Of a DNA stretch of 64,000 bases, positions 47,326-56,564 are shown one piece after another. This DNA comes from Apostichopus japonicus (taxonomy: Eukaryota; Echinodermata; Holothuroidea; Aspidochirotida; Stichopodidae). The stretch spans positions 33,800,898 through 33,864,897 of the forward strand of contig NC_092577.1 of assembly GCF_037975245.1 (NCBI RefSeq), given 5' to 3'. The position numbers and the translations under genes were made by a program. The first letter of the stretch is position 1; each line of letters begins with the position of its first letter. A model generated the notes under the pieces. That model made no database searches. It was not told the DNA's origin and saw nothing but the letters and a program-made list of their open reading frames with translations.

Positions 47326-47760
47326 GGATTCTTGCATGCATACAGTATGAAGGATTCCTGCATGTAAGGAGTCCTGTGTGCATATGTGAAGGATTTTTGT
47401 ATGCAACCCTAATTATTTTGTATAAAGGATTCCTACATGTGTATGAAGGATTTCTGCATGTGTATAGACTGAGTGAAGGATTCTTGTAGGTTAATGAAGG
47501 ATTCCTGCATGTTTACGAAGGATTCTTGTATGTGTATTAAGGAATCCTGCATGCATATGAAGGACTCGTGTACGTAAATAAAGGAATCCTGCATGCTTAG
47601 GAAGGATTCCTGTACAAGCATCATGGAATCCTGCATGCATATGAAGGATTCTTGTACATAAATGAAAGAATCCTGCATGTGTATGAAGGATTCCAGACTG
47701 TGGCTGAAGGATTCCTGCTTGCATTTGAAGGATTCATGTTTGTTAATGAAGAGTTTTTAT
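47326..47760 (+). repeat. Degenerate AAGGATTCCTGCATG array
   Basis: Roughly 30-bp units of GAAGGATTCCTGCATG with variable linkers (TGTGTAT, CATAT, TTAAT). Both arrays share the word GGATT/AATCC-CTG, so this may be a diverged relative of the 43-bp unit. Confidence 0.8.
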
Positions 47761-47990
47761 AGTGAATTCAAGAATCATGTATTTTTGTAAAAGAATCCTG
47801 CACTACATTGAAAAAATCAAGTTTCTAACACTAAGTGGTTTATAGTTCAATCTCCATTTGGAAGGAATCCTGTTCCATATGCAGATTCCTGCAGGACTTT
47901 TTTGTATGGGCAGCTGCATGTTTGCGGAAAACACCGTTTTGTTTCAGCGGAAAGTAACATGTGCGGAAAATAACGGTACCCACACCAAAC

Positions 47991-48540
47991 TAGCTGCCTA
48001 ACAAAAATGTTTATACAGCTAAATGCCTGTGAACTGAGAAAAAAAGGAGGGTGTCCCCTCCCTGGTGTACAAACCACTTTTCAACCTCACACGAAAAGTT
48101 AACTAGTTGTATGCCACACATTATTTTTTTAAGTTTACCATGGAGCAATAAACTATTATAGCTCAACGAGTTTACGTAGCCTAAGCTTGATATACAGCTA
48201 TGTAGTAGGTACAGTAGCCCTAGCTAGTACTATTGTGAGGCATAGCCTATGTGGTCGCTAGAAGTATACTATATGTAAGCCTCATTGGCGTCAATTTAAC
48301 GATAATTGACATAGTGACTTCAAGCAGTAAAATGTACTGAAAACACGCACCTTCGCTTTCATTTTGTTTGACGTTTAACATCACCAACAAAGCAAAAAAG
48401 CGTTTAAAAGCGTTCAAATTCAAATATGGCGCCCACTGAACGGAATAAGCCTTTTCGGAATTACTTTTTGCGCATGTGCGTGACCTTTCTCCAAAGGTCA
48501 AATAAGAACTCAGCATTTTCTCAGCTGTACTGTGTACGTG
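47991..48540. other. Gap between 8.9-kb element and transposase gene
   Basis: Contains none of the array repeats. It should hold the left end of the ISL2EU-type transposon, but I found no inverted match to the region beyond 53940. Confidence 0.3.
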
Positions 48541-48662
48541 TCACTGTCATAGACAATCAATTATCAACACTGAGTAACTTACACTACGAACCAAAATAAA
48601 CCGAACTTTCAACAACTATTTCTTTGCGTTTTTATCCGTTCAACAACGATAACGACTAACTG
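48541..48662 (+). other. Candidate 5'UTR exon of transposase gene
   Basis: ACTAACTG followed by GTGAGTAG at 48663 is a strong donor with no upstream ATG nearby, and would pair with the acceptor TTTTGTCTTTTTCAG ending at 49444. The left edge is arbitrary. Confidence 0.4.
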
Positions 48663-49456
48663 GTGAGTAGAAGAGAAATCATAAACGTCATTTGGAAGTA
48701 AAGTTGTTTAGAAAATCTTTGAAATGAGACTAATGTGGGTAGGCTTCAGTATCGCCAAATTCACGTAGGCCTAGGCTAGGACGTGGCGTACACAACGTTG
48801 TTTCGATTTTGGCCAAACTATTGTTAAAACTCATTCGTACGTAGAACATATTATGCTGCAAATTACAATACAATAAGAATGGAAAAGAGAACGATGTAAC
48901 ACTAACGGTAAATTTAGTGATTCAGTAAAAACCATTGTTGTACGGTGTTGGCTACAGTACTGGCTAGGCCTATTGTGGTTAATTCACTTAGGCTAGCAGT
49001 TGCAGGTGCACAGTGACGAAGATAATTAGGGTCAAGAGAATATGAGTCCCATTCTTACTTGCATATGTGGTCGTCTGTTTGGAGTGAAAGAGGAAGGGGG
49101 TGGGGGGTTGGAGTAGTTGCACATGAACCACTTTTCAGGTTTCTTTTGAACAGATTGGACTGTCTTTCAATCTTTCTTTAAAAGGGGTTCACCCTATGGA
49201 CTTACTTTTTGATAGCCTTCCCATAGTTCCATTTATGTCAGTTGAGATACGTTACTCCGTAATTGATACTGAAGCAGTTATCTATAGAATATTATGGAGA
49301 ATCCTTCAGGAATTTCCATTAGCTGTGCCATTTTACATTTGTTAAAAATTTAAAATGCAGTCATAATTATTGCAAAAATATCACACGTTTCATGGATCGT
49401 ACAGTCTTTCTTCTATTAAATACTTCTCCTTTTGTCTTTTTCAGATTTCATCTATT

Positions 49457-51055
49457 ATGGTGAGGATATGTGTAATTTTTGGCTGTGGGAACAGTACCAA
49501 ACATATAGACAAATGGTTAGCTCAGCTGTGCGAAGTACATGGTCTAATGTTCGGAAGCTGTGTATGCAAACCACCGTTTAGCCTCTTTCCGTTTCCATCA
49601 GAAAAGAAGCATCCATATAGACGTCAAGCATGGGTCAAGTTGGTTAACAGAAAGGGAACTGATGGCAAGAATTGCAAACCACAAACGTATTCTAGGATTT
49701 GTTCCAAACATTTTAGGGATGGAGAACCTACAGAACTCAATCCAGATCCCACAGAATTACTTGGATACGATTTGATTTCTACATCCTCAAAGGGTAAACT
49801 TCCAAGGAAACCACCATTAAAGCGTTGTTCCCCATCCACCAGTGAAAAGCTGGAAAAGGCAAAGAAGCAAAAAGCAGACTGTCCTGAAGCTAAAGTGCCA
49901 ATTCCTGCTTCATTTCATACGAAAATTGAGACAGAAGATTATCAACCAGAGTACACTCCAGCAGTAGACCATTCGTATGGTTTTCTTGGAAATGACTGTA
50001 CTTCTTGCAAAAGTAAGAATGACCGAATTTCAAAGTTAAAAGAACGACTAAACCATTTAAGGACAAAAAGTAAAGCTCGCAGCAAATGCTCGTCAAGGAG
50101 TTACTTCTCTATCTGTAACATTGTACTGAAATCTGACTCAAGCGTGAACTCATACACAGGAATTCAAAGCAGGGACAAGTTCATTGCTTTTCATAACTTT
50201 TTACTTCCAAAAGTTGCAAAAATGAGGTACTGGTATGGATGCAAGAAGTCTTCTCCAAGGAACACACCAAGGGGTAAAAGGACCCCAATGAAACGAGGAC
50301 CTGCAAGAAATCTCACTGCTAAGGAAGAACTCATAATGGTACTAATGAAGTTAAAAATGTCGTTGACGATGGCATTCCTTGCAAGTTTATTCTTTGTTTC
50401 AGGTGGTACAGCCTCGAACATATTTACTACATGGATTAAATTCCTTGCATTTGAACTGAAACCATTCATTTTATGGCCTGACAAGGTGCAAGTTCTGACA
50501 AGCATGCCACCGTCTTTGAAAAAGAAGTACCCAAATCTTCGATGCACATTGGACTGCTCTGAAATATTTATAGAACGTCCCAGGAACTTGGAACTGCAAG
50601 CATTAATATGGAGTGACTATAAGCATCACAATACGGTAAAATATATGGTAGCAATAGCCCCCAATGGAATGATATCCTTCTTATCAAAAGCATGGGGTGG
50701 AAGAACATCAGATGTGCACATCACTAAGGAGTCTGGATTCTTGAATCTTATTGATCCTCATGATTTAATCCTTGCAGACAGGGCTTTCACAATTAAAGAA
50801 GAACTTCTCCTCAAACAAGCTACCCTCGAAATCCCACCCCCAAGCAAAGGAAAAGAACAGCAGGCACCAGAAGAAGTTGGACGCACCAAAAAGATTGCTA
50901 ATGCGCGGATTCACGTCGAGCGGGCCATTGGCCGCATGAAATGGTTCCGTATTCCGAAGGACACTTTACCAATTACTCTTATACCTCTTGTTGATGACAT
51001 TAATACTGTTTGCGCTGCTTTGGTGAATCTACGTTCTCGTTTGGTTTCATTGTAA
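49457..51055 (+). CDS. THAP-DDE transposase (ISL2EU-type), 532 aa
   Basis: Catalyses cut-and-paste transposition in the nucleus; the THAP finger binds element DNA. The start is the ATG 13 bases after an acceptor ending at 49444. The frame is also open upstream, but that part is intron. THAP zinc finger at residues ~1-90: C5, C10, W59, FPFP at 44-47, C82 and H85. A basic Lys/Pro linker, then a short coiled-coil-like stretch (ISKLKERLNHLRTKSK), then a helix-turn-helix (LTAKEELIMVLMKLKMSLTM...SGGTASNIFTTWI). The DDE_Tnp_4 nuclease fold holds the likely catalytic triad D366 (TLDCSEIF), D441 (LILADRAF) and E488 (ARIHVERAIGRMK). No internal stop or frameshift is visible, so the protein may be functional. 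It converges on the SWIM-YqaJ nuclease at 51789-53940; this pairing characterises ISL2EU elements. A domesticated gene is possible but less likely with the partner alongside. Confidence 0.92.
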   Translation: MVRICVIFGCGNSTKHIDKWLAQLCEVHGLMFGSCVCKPPFSLFPFPSEKKHPYRRQAWVKLVNRKGTDGKNCKPQTYSRICSKHFRDGEPTELNPDPTELLGYDLISTSSKGKLPRKPPLKRCSPSTSEKLEKAKKQKADCPEAKVPIPASFHTKIETEDYQPEYTPAVDHSYGFLGNDCTSCKSKNDRISKLKERLNHLRTKSKARSKCSSRSYFSICNIVLKSDSSVNSYTGIQSRDKFIAFHNFLLPKVAKMRYWYGCKKSSPRNTPRGKRTPMKRGPARNLTAKEELIMVLMKLKMSLTMAFLASLFFVSGGTASNIFTTWIKFLAFELKPFILWPDKVQVLTSMPPSLKKKYPNLRCTLDCSEIFIERPRNLELQALIWSDYKHHNTVKYMVAIAPNGMISFLSKAWGGRTSDVHITKESGFLNLIDPHDLILADRAFTIKEELLLKQATLEIPPPSKGKEQQAPEEVGRTKKIANARIHVERAIGRMKWFRIPKDTLPITLIPLVDDINTVCAALVNLRSRLVSL

Positions 51056-51788
51056 GCCATATTTTCTCAGCCAGGCTCCATAGACTTTCTAGCCTCAATT
51101 TTTTCCAGGGTTGAAAATGTTATGTTAAAGTTCAAGAAAGTTAAATGTCTCTTTGTTATGAGTTTCACCTTCAATATTCATGTCATTTCTTGTTTATTAA
51201 ATACTGCAGCACATAACCATTTGTTACAATTGATTTTTGAACAACTTACTTTTAAATGAAAACTTAGGGCCCAATACAATATAAAAGAGGAAACTTCAAT
51301 GGCTACTTTCATTCAGTTTCTGGAAAAGTGTACCAACACCAGTCTCTCACCCCCCCCCCCCCATTTTTCAGATTCTGTTCCCAGTGCCCCCATTCCTCCT
51401 GGAATATTTAATAAATGTTGCAGATGAGCTGTCAATTGCCACATGAAAACAAAAAGCATATAATAATAATTCTACAGTACTAACAGTGTGAAAGAAAGTA
51501 AAGAAGTGAGCATTGAAATATATCGAAACGTTGTATACTCTGTAATTAAAATTTGTATATCTATCAAATCTTTACCTAAAAGATTCACTGCAAGGGCTGG
51601 AAAATATGTATCGCAATACGGAGAAAATTGTCACTTATTAATACCCCCCCACCCAAAAAAAAAAAAAAGCAAAAGAAATTAAACTGTAATATCAACTTGA
51701 AAGCAGTACTTATATTTGCTCACAACATGAAATAACTAAAGGAATGTCTCACAATTGAAAGAAAACTAAAAACTACTGTGTGAAAATC
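51056..51788. other. Convergent 3' ends of transposase and nuclease genes
   Basis: Holds the 3'UTRs of both genes. AATAAA at 51409-51414 could serve the transposase transcript. A C-run lies at 51350-51362 and a poly-A at 51655-51668. No gene. Confidence 0.5.
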
Positions 51789-53940
51789 TCATGCATTTTT
51801 AGACTTAAAAATATCTTTAGATAAAAGTTCAATTGCCAGGAAGTTTCTGAAGAAGAAATCACTGAGTCTCTTCATTTCTAACCAATACTCCTGATCAAAA
51901 AATGTTCTAACTTTTAAAAATCCATGTCTTGAATATAAAAACAAGTCACACCATTTGGTCCCAGAAACTGCCATTTCTAAAGTTACTTGGGAGTAGTACG
52001 CATGTGATTTCTTTAAAGTTGGTTTTTCTTCTACTTCACATATATAATCCAAATTGTTACAAGTTGGTGTTGTGTGGGAGACTGAGAGGGGGCACTTAAT
52101 CTCCAACACTCCTTTTCCACAGCACTCGCAAGAAATTATGCAATCTGGACTTGCTGCCAGGAACACATGGTCTGCACACACCAGTAAACCACTTTCTTCT
52201 ACCCTTAATTTATGGCCCTCAGCTTTCATGGTGGATATGTACTTATCCCGAGCTTCGCTCTCCATTTCCCTCCCATACTTCAAGGCAGGGATGTTTGGAT
52301 TTACATCGCTGTAGAGAATTCTCTTTAGTAAACATGTGTTATCCACATCCTCACCCTTCTCAAGCCTACGAGCTCTAGTTAAGACAGAGTGGACAATGGA
52401 TCCTGTGATACGACCTTTCCTTTCTTCGAACCAATAAGAGTTGTTGGACTGGCCTCTTGTTTTCTTCTCTATAAGTGTTACTGTCGAGGATGAATATACT
52501 GGGATGGTGAGAAGGAATTCCTGTATGCTTCTTGATAGGTCTGCTAGAGCAACAAGTGAAGTAGGTATAGATGTTTCCACTTCAACCGTTTGTCCTAAGT
52601 TGATATCAGCAGAGGGTTCCACTGTTGTTGTTATGGGCATCTGTTCACCTGTTGAACAATATGCAAAGACACAGGCATCTGGAAAAGCATGTTGGAGTGT
52701 CTTCAACCCCTCTAGGCTTGGAAGACTTTTTCTTTGAGGAATTGGAGTACTGGCTTGAGGTAAAAATAGTTGCCTGAATGCTGGGTTGATTCCCTCTGAT
52801 GATGGTTTTGCTAAGGAAGGTAGAAAGGGGATAAATGAAAGCTGTTATTAATTCTATCCAGTAAATATCATGTTTTTCATATCTGGAGAGTATGCAGTAT
52901 TCTTTTATCAGTTACAGGTAGCATCAACTTGAAGATACAATTAAGTTTAATTACTATTATTGTCTTCAAACAACTAAGTTACTGTCTAACTGTTAGAATA
53001 CTGACCAGCCTGTTTGGAAAATTTGGGTCATTTCACATATTCTCTTCGGCTGAACACTGTGTTTAATCCCAAAAGATTTCCATCCGCATTCACGTGACGT
53101 GCAGGCTGGATTGGTTAATCCATTTTGCCAAGCGAAATCCACCTTAAACAATACTGCAGCAATATGATTACAGGTACTGCTGTATCTGTTGACAATAAAA
53201 GAATATAATGGGTGAAAAGAATTTCAACAACATTTTTTCCTGTATTTGCTGCTTAAAGGGTGAAAATCAAGCAAAAAAGTTTATGATGTGGGAAAAATGA
53301 TACAGCCTTATCTTTACTTCAAAGACATTGGAACAGACTTCTACAGTATCTGTGATTCTTGGTTATTTGCCTAAATTGCAAATACCATATATTATATAGT
53401 GAAGTAAAATATTAGTTTGGTTTACTGAAGGTTAAGCTGTCCTCACTTTTTTTAAGTACAAGGATAAATGGTTTAACTTACCCTGCAAAACAAGTACAGA
53501 AAGCTGCATATATTTCCCCAGACGTTTTTCCAAGGCACACCCACACATTCCATGGAATGTTATTAACATTTTGCGAAGGCCTGCACTTGGCCCATAGTAG
53601 GCACAGGTTACTTGAATCACTCAACGCGTGGTAGAACACTTCTTTCAACCAGCCAGACGCAAAGTAACTATAACCTTTCCATCTTTGTAGTCACTCATGA
53701 GACGCTTTTTTAAGCTAACGTCATCAATGTTTTCCAAGTACAGTATCTCCCAATGTCGAAAGCCATTGTTGGGGGCCATTTCGTTATCCCACTTTTCTCA
53801 TTTTCCCACCCATCTGTAAGTTGAAGAGGATCAGGTATTGCTTCTTCACCGATTTTCAACAAATTCTGGTACTGTATTTCCTTCTCTTCATCGATAGTTT
53901 CTTGGGGCCTAGGCTTACGCACTAACTCAGGCATTTTCAT
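51789..53940 (-). pseudogene. SWIM zinc-finger / YqaJ-type nuclease of the ISL2EU element, apparently frameshifted
   Basis: The second ISL2EU protein, a lambda-exonuclease-fold (YqaJ) protein. The ATG at 53940 gives MKMPELVRKPRPQE; exon 1 runs to 53482. Its donor GTAAGTT and the acceptor before 53176 join CTCFAG to TCNHIAAVLF, rebuilding a textbook SWIM finger (CxC...CxH). That exon ends near 53006. The last exon (52810-51789) has the nuclease core: GRITGS, GREMESEARDKY, ASPDCII, VLEIKCP and a YYSQVTLEM motif, so the catalytic Glu/Asp/Glu/Lys residues are present. Two single-base-type frame changes break exon 1: near 53740 (FDIGRY to YLENIDDVSLKK) and near 53675 (SDYKDGK to YSYFASGWLKE). The phase of the 53006-52810 junction is unresolved, so a small exon may be missing. 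Either the gene is decaying or the assembly has indels. Confidence 0.85.
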
Positions 53941-53960
53941 TGCCGCAAACACTAAGAGAG

Positions 53961-53988
53961 CAGAGCCGTATCTCTATATACGGCTCTG
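53961..53988. repeat. 11-bp-arm hairpin beside nuclease start
   Basis: CAGAGCCGTAT and ATACGGCTCTG are perfect inverted arms around a 6-base loop, 20 bp upstream of the nuclease ATG. Role unknown; could be regulatory or a transposon-end relic. Confidence 0.6.
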
Positions 53989-54077
53989 TAAGAGAGGGGG
54001 TTATAGCGCTCACGAGGGTTAAACCTCTTCAAAAATAAACTAAGTCCGAGATCTGTCACCCGATTCTCCTTGTCGTC

Positions 54078-54179
54078 ACGATAACTAACGTGGTTCTTGC
54101 TAATGGTGATCCACGATAGTTATCGTGGTGTGTTATAACTTCATCACACATGTTATGAATTTCACGATAACTATCGTGG
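54078..54179. repeat. Cluster of CACGATAACTATCGTGG inverted repeats
   Basis: CCACGATAGTTATCGTG (54111-54127) pairs exactly with CACGATAACTATCGTGG (54163-54179). Each arm is itself nearly palindromic. A third, imperfect copy (CACGATAACTAACGTGG) lies at 54077-54093. Confidence 0.7.
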
Positions 54180-55301
54180 ACCCTTACAAGCCATTCAAGG
54201 AGACTTTTGATGCTGGGATATTACAGAAAGCGACTGGGATGCTAATTCTAAAGACATTGGCAATTTCTATCGTCATTATTGTTGTTGCTAACATAAATCT
54301 ATACACTGTGTGGTGTAGTAAGCCTGTAACCAACATCAAACAAGTTAAATGCCTGGTTATACGCAGAATCGAATTAGATAATAAGTCAACCACAACTCTG
54401 CCAACCCTTCCGACTTGGGTAATATTCATGTAGTAAGTGCATTTATGTTATAGAGAAATTGATAGGCGTATGTTAGAGATAACTGATCAGTTCTACTACT
54501 ACTTACTAGCCTAACATAAGGCCTTATTGTACATAGGTCTAGGCCTAACTACTCGTAGTCGTACAGTAGGCTATGCCTAATTGAAATTCGGCTACTTAGG
54601 GCCTAGTACTACTACTAATATTGGTACTAATGTTATTGTTCAGAGAGTCAGTGCAACTTGTTTTGTTAGGTTATATGCCTAGTTTTTAGTAGGGCTATTA
54701 TCACTGACCATATCACACAGTGCCACTCTTTTTGGGCATAGGCTAGGCCTACCTTAATTTGGTCCCTTGGTGATGACTAACTTAAGTAAAGTGGGAATCC
54801 TAAAAGTACAAGGCTACATTGAATTTGAAGATGCCAGAAGTGCACACTGGCATGCTTTTAAGTGTACATACAGATAGGTGTACAAGAAAAGACTGCAAGT
54901 ACAGTTCGCTCAAGCATGTATTCTTTATTCAAATGAGAACCAAGAAGAAAATAAATAAAACATAGCCTGTTGTGCTTATTTTACAGAAAACCCACAAGAA
55001 ATTAATAAAGAAATGTAAATTTTATGTCATTTATTGGTTGTCCTCCACACTTGCTCTTTGTTATTCCTAGGTGCCGTTGTACAGTAGGTGATGTGTTTGG
55101 ACATGTCATAATTGGGAAACATGACATATTTAGTCCTTGGTACTTAGTAATTATGAATGTAAGTCAAGGGTTTTTCATCATTCCTCTGATGTTAATTTAC
55201 TTCATATTTAATACATAGTTCTCACAATGCTTTGTCTAAGCAAATTTTGTACAAAACTACACAAAGAGCATGTTATCCAGGTTGGACATTCTTGTGTACA
55301 A
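54180..55301. other. Intergenic DNA right of the transposon genes
   Basis: No gene recognised. CTAGGC/TACTACT-rich tract at 54480-54760. Confidence 0.35.
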
Positions 55302-55366
55302 GACTTTGTCATGAGGTTGAACCCAAAGCATGGTTTTGGAGTGTGGGTTCGAATCCCACCAAAGTC
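55302..55366 (+). other. tRNA-like relic
   Basis: GACTTTG at 55302-55308 pairs with CAAAGTC at 55360-55366 as a 7-bp acceptor stem. GTGGG-TTCGAAT-CCCAC at 55343-55359 is a perfect T-arm. Only 34 bases lie between, too few for normal D and anticodon arms, so this is a truncated tRNA pseudogene or SINE head, not a working tRNA. Confidence 0.4.
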
Positions 55367-56436
55367 CCCAGATGAATGTCCTTTCTAGTGTATCATGTAG
55401 CATTTTTGTAATGGAACATGCATTCTGGAATAATTGATGAAGACTTTACAGATATTAGTGAATTACAATATCTCCTCATAACTACACAGAGTTTAACTTT
55501 ATACAACATTAGATGATACTGGTCAATATTTGGACAACCAATGTACCAGTGAGGAAATAAGAAGACCCACTATAAGATATACACAACTGCTTTCTCATTC
55601 AACTTTACCGAAGGGTTCTTTAAATCTACAACAGGTGCCGAAAAAATATGATTGAGAAGATGAAGGGTCTCGGGTAAGATAAGCACTTTAAGCTAACCGA
55701 GATTCACCCGCTTACCATGGGTCAATAAATGAGTGTAACTCAGAAATTATCCAGTAGTTTTTATGATTGTTTAAATTGTATAAAATTTTCAATTCACTGC
55801 ACTTTACAATACAGTACAGTACAGTATGTCCAGTCCCATTTTTCAACGCATTGTGAAACTTCTTGTGTGCCAGACCATACAGTAGGTAGTAGGAATGATG
55901 CAATGTGTACTTGGTGTACACTATGGACATTAAATTGAACCAGAAGGCTTGGTGAGTCCTTGCCTGAAAGATGTCAGTCAGCCTGAATGAGTTTCATTTA
56001 TTTTCTGTAGACAGTTGGTAGAGAGTGTTGTATGTTCTTTTCTGCAATTACCCATTGTCAAAGGTGAAACCACTTGATACAGATGAAGATAACACTACTT
56101 AGATCAAACGTAAGGATGATCTTTTCTCAGTTATTTTAAAACAGTATGACACCAACATTTGCTATTGTTGCCATACTGTAGAGAATGATCTTATTGGATG
56201 ACGTCTTTTTCAGATTGAAGGAAATACCATGGAAATATTATATGAATTGGTTTTAGAAGTTAAATTGCTGTAAGGTAGGTGGTCATTTGACATGTGTTGT
56301 CAACTCCACAAGTTTAGAATGTTGTAAAGATGCATTTCCTGACATCTGACCCCAGCAAAAAATGAAAGCAGCCATAAACTCACTTTTGTTTCCTATCCAC
56401 TTCAGTTGCAATCTTGAGTTATCATGTTTACAGGGT
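55367..56436. other. Intergenic or intronic DNA
   Basis: No gene recognised. GTACAGTACAGTA run near 55810. The right end provides the 14-bp target site of the insertion at 56437. Confidence 0.35.
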
Positions 56437-56550
56437 AAAAACCTGTCTGTATTCTGTGTGTGTTTTTGTCCCTTCTGTTACTGTTACTTGTCATTAGCCT
56501 TTGAAGAAGATCCTGCTACGATTGAAACGTCAGGCCAACTTAGTTTTACA
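56437..56550 (+). mobile_element. 5'-truncated retroelement tail with 14-bp target duplication
   Basis: A 114-bp copy of the sequence at 8737-8850, flanked by the perfect direct repeat CATGTTTACAGGGT (56423-56436 and 56551-56564). Short truncated body plus long target duplication is the signature of target-primed insertion. Confidence 0.8.
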
Positions 56551-56564
56551 CATGTTTACAGGGT

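Larger units (their letters stand above)
39075..47981. mobile_element. 8.9-kb TIR element with inverted 43-bp arrays and 9-bp target duplication
   Basis: Flanked by the perfect 9-bp direct repeat ACACCAAAC (39066-39074 and 47982-47990). Left terminus GGTTTCAGTTGTTTTCCGCA and the complement of the right, GGGTACCGTTATTTTCCGCA, match; both continue into GTTACTTTCCGCTGAAA, about 40 bp in all. A 9-bp duplication points to the Mutator-like (MULE) or a similar superfamily. A second TIR-like block (GGTACTTTCCGCTGAAAAAA at 39720) suggests a partly duplicated left end. Inside are a left array (39890-40773), a right array in opposite orientation (45241-47190), a degenerate AAGGATTCCTGCATG array (47326-47760) and a ~4.4-kb middle with exon-like minus-strand ORFs. 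No transposase recognised. Confidence 0.75.

Noticed and set aside
47433-47724. Overlapping minus-strand ORFs with Met-Gln-Asp-Ser-like repeats
   Set aside because: Two frames of the same degenerate AAGGATTCCTGCATG array, not a repetitive protein.
49370-49456. Upstream extension of the transposase reading frame
   Set aside because: It has no ATG and lies before a strong acceptor (TTTTTCAG at 49444); the THAP domain normally starts right at the Met 13 bases after it.
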